Below, one piece after another: positions 4,943 through 6,451 of a DNA stretch of 6,451 nucleotides; the stretch's first letter is position 1; the number at the start of each line of letters is the position of its first letter. The DNA comes from DATIHQ01 sp035480535 (GTDB taxonomy: Bacteria > Chlamydiota > Chlamydiia > Chlamydiales > SM23-39), in assembly GCA_035480535.1 (NCBI GenBank), contig DATIHQ010000009.1, positions 1 through 6,451 of the forward strand, in the 5' to 3' direction. The translations under genes were made by a program, and so were the position numbers. Under the pieces are notes generated by a model. The model searched no databases, was not told the DNA's origin, and saw only the letters and a list, made by a program, of their open reading frames with translations.

Positions 4943-6031
4943 TCACCTCTTTATCTGGACCACTGTCCAGCTATTATTTCTCGTCCCCCGTTTGCTCCAG
5001 TCGGCTTGTTTGGGTTGCACATTGCCCGCAGAATCTCGGGCGCGAATCCAAACTCTATCTGTCGCCTCTGTGATCGGAAGGGTCGCTGTCCATCTTGTCC
5101 AGGCATATTTGTGATTGGGACTAAAATGTACTATTCCCTCTACCCAAGTCTCTCCATCCCCCGAGACTTGTAGAGACTGAATACCCCCTTTTCCACTCCA
5201 TGCAAATCCTTTCACCGACACTTCTTTTGCATCTGGCGCTACCGCAACCCCTTCAGGATTCGCAAATGCCAGCGAATTGACTCTCAATTCAGGATCGAAA
5301 AATGGTTTGTCGCCTTGATATCCAATATAGGGAACAAGATTCTTACTTAAAGCGATTGCAACGGCCCATTCTCCTAAAGACTCATGTTTTGGATCTATTT
5401 GCACGGAATCTCCAGATACAATTTTGATCCGTCTCAGATCTTTCACTGAAAAGTGGGCGTTCCAATTCGGTACAAAAAGACGCACGGGGCCGCCGTGATC
5501 TTGATCTAAAGGCTCATCATTAAGAGCCGTAGCCAACAGGGTATCCTCTGGCACTAGATGTAACGGGATACAAGAGGAAAAGAGGGTCCCCCCTTCTTCA
5601 TCCAATTGCTCTGCGATCAGGTATTTTCCCGCTTCAGCGTGAATCCCTCGGCTCCTCAATACATCCCAAAGGCGATAGCCATTCACATTTACATTCGCGA
5701 CTGCATTGGGCCATTGAATCCCCTCCGTTTGAGCAATCGCGTTGAATTCAGGCCGCCTGTGACCTGTGCACTGAAATACCGAGACATAAGATACAGGTTG
5801 AAACTTTTCTAGATCCTTCAGGGTAAGATTGATCCCTCCTCCGGGCATGTGGAGGCTAAGGAAGTAGTTTTGCGGATCCAGGGGCTGCTTTGCGTGATTG
5901 AATCGAATAAATAGCTGAGAAATATCGGTCAAGAAAGAACCACTTATCTTAGGCGGCGCCGCGTTATGGGGGTTCTCTTGTAAAGTGATCAAACCATAAG
6001 CGCCTCCAACAGGCGCAGACATATTAGCCAT
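4943..6031 (-). CDS. Sulfite-oxidase-family molybdopterin oxidoreductase, cytosolic
   Basis: This 362-residue protein has the two-domain fold of sulfite oxidases. The Mo-pterin-binding domain (about 38-205) shows IRFNH, the Mo-ligand cysteine in FQCTGHRR (C88), WPNAVANVNVNGYRLWDVL, CIPLHLVPED and DHGGPVRLFVPNW...SVKDLRRI. The C-terminal dimerisation domain (about 260-360) shows VKGFAWSGKGGIQSLQVSGDGETW, YAWTRWTATLP, RARDSAGNVQP and NNSWTVVQI. Departures from animal and plant sulfite oxidase are GNRR to GHRR after the cysteine, Thr (T168) where LAYEMNG has the catalytic tyrosine, and Asp for Trp in SVKWL. The substrate is therefore uncertain; some bacterial relatives also lack the tyrosine. 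There is no Tat or Sec signal, unlike periplasmic bacterial sulfite dehydrogenases, and no haem domain. The start is the ATG at 6031, 7 nt after AAAGGAG. An in-frame ATG at 6061 lies before that site and encodes unlikely sequence. It is probably the first gene of a unit with nadB. Confidence 0.9.
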   Translation of the reverse strand: MANMSAPVGGAYGLITLQENPHNAAPPKISGSFLTDISQLFIRFNHAKQPLDPQNYFLSLHMPGGGINLTLKDLEKFQPVSYVSVFQCTGHRRPEFNAIAQTEGIQWPNAVANVNVNGYRLWDVLRSRGIHAEAGKYLIAEQLDEEGGTLFSSCIPLHLVPEDTLLATALNDEPLDQDHGGPVRLFVPNWNAHFSVKDLRRIKIVSGDSVQIDPKHESLGEWAVAIALSKNLVPYIGYQGDKPFFDPELRVNSLAFANPEGVAVAPDAKEVSVKGFAWSGKGGIQSLQVSGDGETWVEGIVHFSPNHKYAWTRWTATLPITEATDRVWIRARDSAGNVQPKQADWSKRGTRNNSWTVVQIKR

Positions 6032-6038
6032 ACACAAT

Positions 6039-6045
6039 CTCCTTT
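6039..6045 (-). promoter_or_regulatory. Strong ribosome binding site deciding the start of the sulfite-oxidase-like gene
   Basis: AAAGGAG ends 7 nt before the ATG at 6031, which argues against the longer frame from 6061. The site is part of an imperfect dyad, CCTTT then TTCA then AAAGG (6041-6054), a weak 5-bp hairpin that could partly mask it. Confidence 0.7.
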
Positions 6046-6059
6046 TGAAAAAGGGGATC

Positions 6060-6088
6060 ATTTTTCACAGAAAAAAATTTCTTGTCTA
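6060..6088 (-). promoter_or_regulatory. Candidate promoter for the sulfite-oxidase-like gene and nadB
   Basis: On the minus strand TAGACA (6083-6088, five of six matches to -35) is followed after 17 nt by AAAAAT (6060-6065, four of six matches to -10). The spacer is T-rich. Transcription would start near 6053, giving a leader of about 20 nt with the strong ribosome binding site. It fills the 69-nt gap behind the ankyrin gene, the widest intergenic gap in the window. Confidence 0.35.
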
Positions 6089-6100
6089 TCTAGAATTTGT

Positions 6101-6451
6101 TTATACTGCGGGACCGCGCAAGAAATCGACAATGTGTTGATTTGCAGCGATTCTTATCGCGGAGGCGCGATCTTCTGCGGAGATCTCAGCCCCATCCGGC
6201 AGCAGGGCATAGAGGATGTCTAGATAGCCTTGGGCTGCGGCAACCCTAACCGAATAACCGCGATCGTGTTCCGAAATCTCCGCTCCATTTTTAAGCAAGG
6301 CAACGACAATACTTAGGTTGTTGTCGGTCACAGCGTATGCAACCGCAGTGCCGCGGTCTTCTCTTGGAATCGGACCATTTGCAAGTAAGGCCTCGACGGT
6401 GGTTTGATAGCTAAAGTTTGCCGCAGCTTTAACTGCAGATCCGCGATCCGC
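6101..6451 (-). CDS. Ankyrin-repeat protein, C-terminal part, cut by the window edge
   Basis: The frame is open from the window edge at 6451 to the TAA at 6101-6103, giving 116 residues. A GTG at 6331 is internal and only looks like a start. The protein consists of ankyrin-like units of 30-31 residues (canonical length 33), each opening with DRG and following the pattern DRGxAVxxAAxxxxLxIVxALLxNGAxIS. Three full units and a degenerate last one (DRASAIRIAANQHIVDFL) are visible, ending with RGPAV. Ankyrin arrays form protein-binding surfaces. In amoeba-associated intracellular bacteria many are suspected host-interacting effectors, but nothing here shows secretion because the N-terminus is outside the window. 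The partner and function are unknown. Confidence 0.87.
   Translation of the reverse strand, partial: ADRGSAVKAAANFSYQTTVEALLANGPIPREDRGTAVAYAVTDNNLSIVVALLKNGAEISEHDRGYSVRVAAAQGYLDILYALLPDGAEISAEDRASAIRIAANQHIVDFLRGPAV
6164..6448 (-). repeat. Tandem 90-93 bp ankyrin coding repeat
   Basis: The codons for the DRG motif (GATCGCGG or GACCGCGG, last copy GATCGCGCC) start at 6448, 6358, 6265 and 6172, spaced 90, 93 and 93 nt. The DNA between these anchors has diverged strongly, so the repeats are old and kept at protein level rather than being recent duplications. Confidence 0.75.

Noticed and set aside
6032..6061. Ten-codon N-terminal extension of the sulfite-oxidase-like protein from ATG 6061
   Set aside because: The extension contains the strong AAAGGAG site that serves the ATG at 6031, and it overlaps the candidate promoter -10 box.
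6066..6082. AGAAA-TTTT-TTTCT dyad as a terminator for the ankyrin gene
   Set aside because: The stem is only 5 bp and nearly all A-T, and is followed by GTGAAAA rather than a T run; it looks like promoter spacer sequence.
6101..6331. A separate 76-residue ankyrin gene starting with GTG at 6331
   Set aside because: The same frame stays open and continues the repeat pattern up to the window edge, so the GTG is an internal valine codon.

Overview
The window holds one strand's worth of genes: all ten recognisable genes lie on the minus strand, almost without gaps, so the region reads from right (6451) to left (1). The type of organism is inferred from protein similarity. The infC-rpmI-rplT-pheS block, with pheS not followed by pheT, and the style of IF3 and PheS (including a Cys4 knuckle in PheS) resemble Chlamydiae as I remember them. 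The DRG-type ankyrin repeats resemble those of amoeba-associated relatives such as Parachlamydia, Waddlia and Simkania. No database search could be run.

Right part (6451 to 3374). First comes the C-terminal part of an ankyrin-repeat protein, cut by the window edge. After a 69-nt gap with a candidate promoter follows a molybdopterin-dependent, sulfite-oxidase-fold protein with no signal peptide. 27 nt later comes nadB (L-aspartate oxidase, first step of NAD synthesis from aspartate), whose ribosome binding site and start codon sit inside a possible hairpin.

Middle (3332 to 2213). A tRNA-Val(GAC) gene with no encoded CCA ends only 14 nt before a 343-codon gene with a TTG start. The protein is clearly derived from threonyl-tRNA synthetase. 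It has lost the TGS domain, the motif 2 region and the anticodon-binding domain, and most of the editing and active-site residues are substituted. It occupies the place where many bacteria keep thrS (thrS-infC-rpmI-rplT-pheS), so it looks like a thrS relic or a repurposed ThrRS-like protein in the ancestral position. Its end overlaps the start of infC. This is the most unusual item in the window.

Left part (2265 to 1). infC, rpmI, rplT and pheS form a tight translation operon with overlaps or gaps of 5 to 12 nt and Shine-Dalgarno sequences embedded in the preceding reading frames. A tRNA-Ser(UGA) gene, cut by the left edge, follows 40 nt after pheS. The two tRNA genes share a layout: each lies about 40 nt behind a protein gene, and a candidate -35 box overlaps that gene's TGA stop codon.

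No insertion sequence, CRISPR array, integrase or convincing intrinsic terminator is visible, and no stretch over 100 nt lacks a gene.
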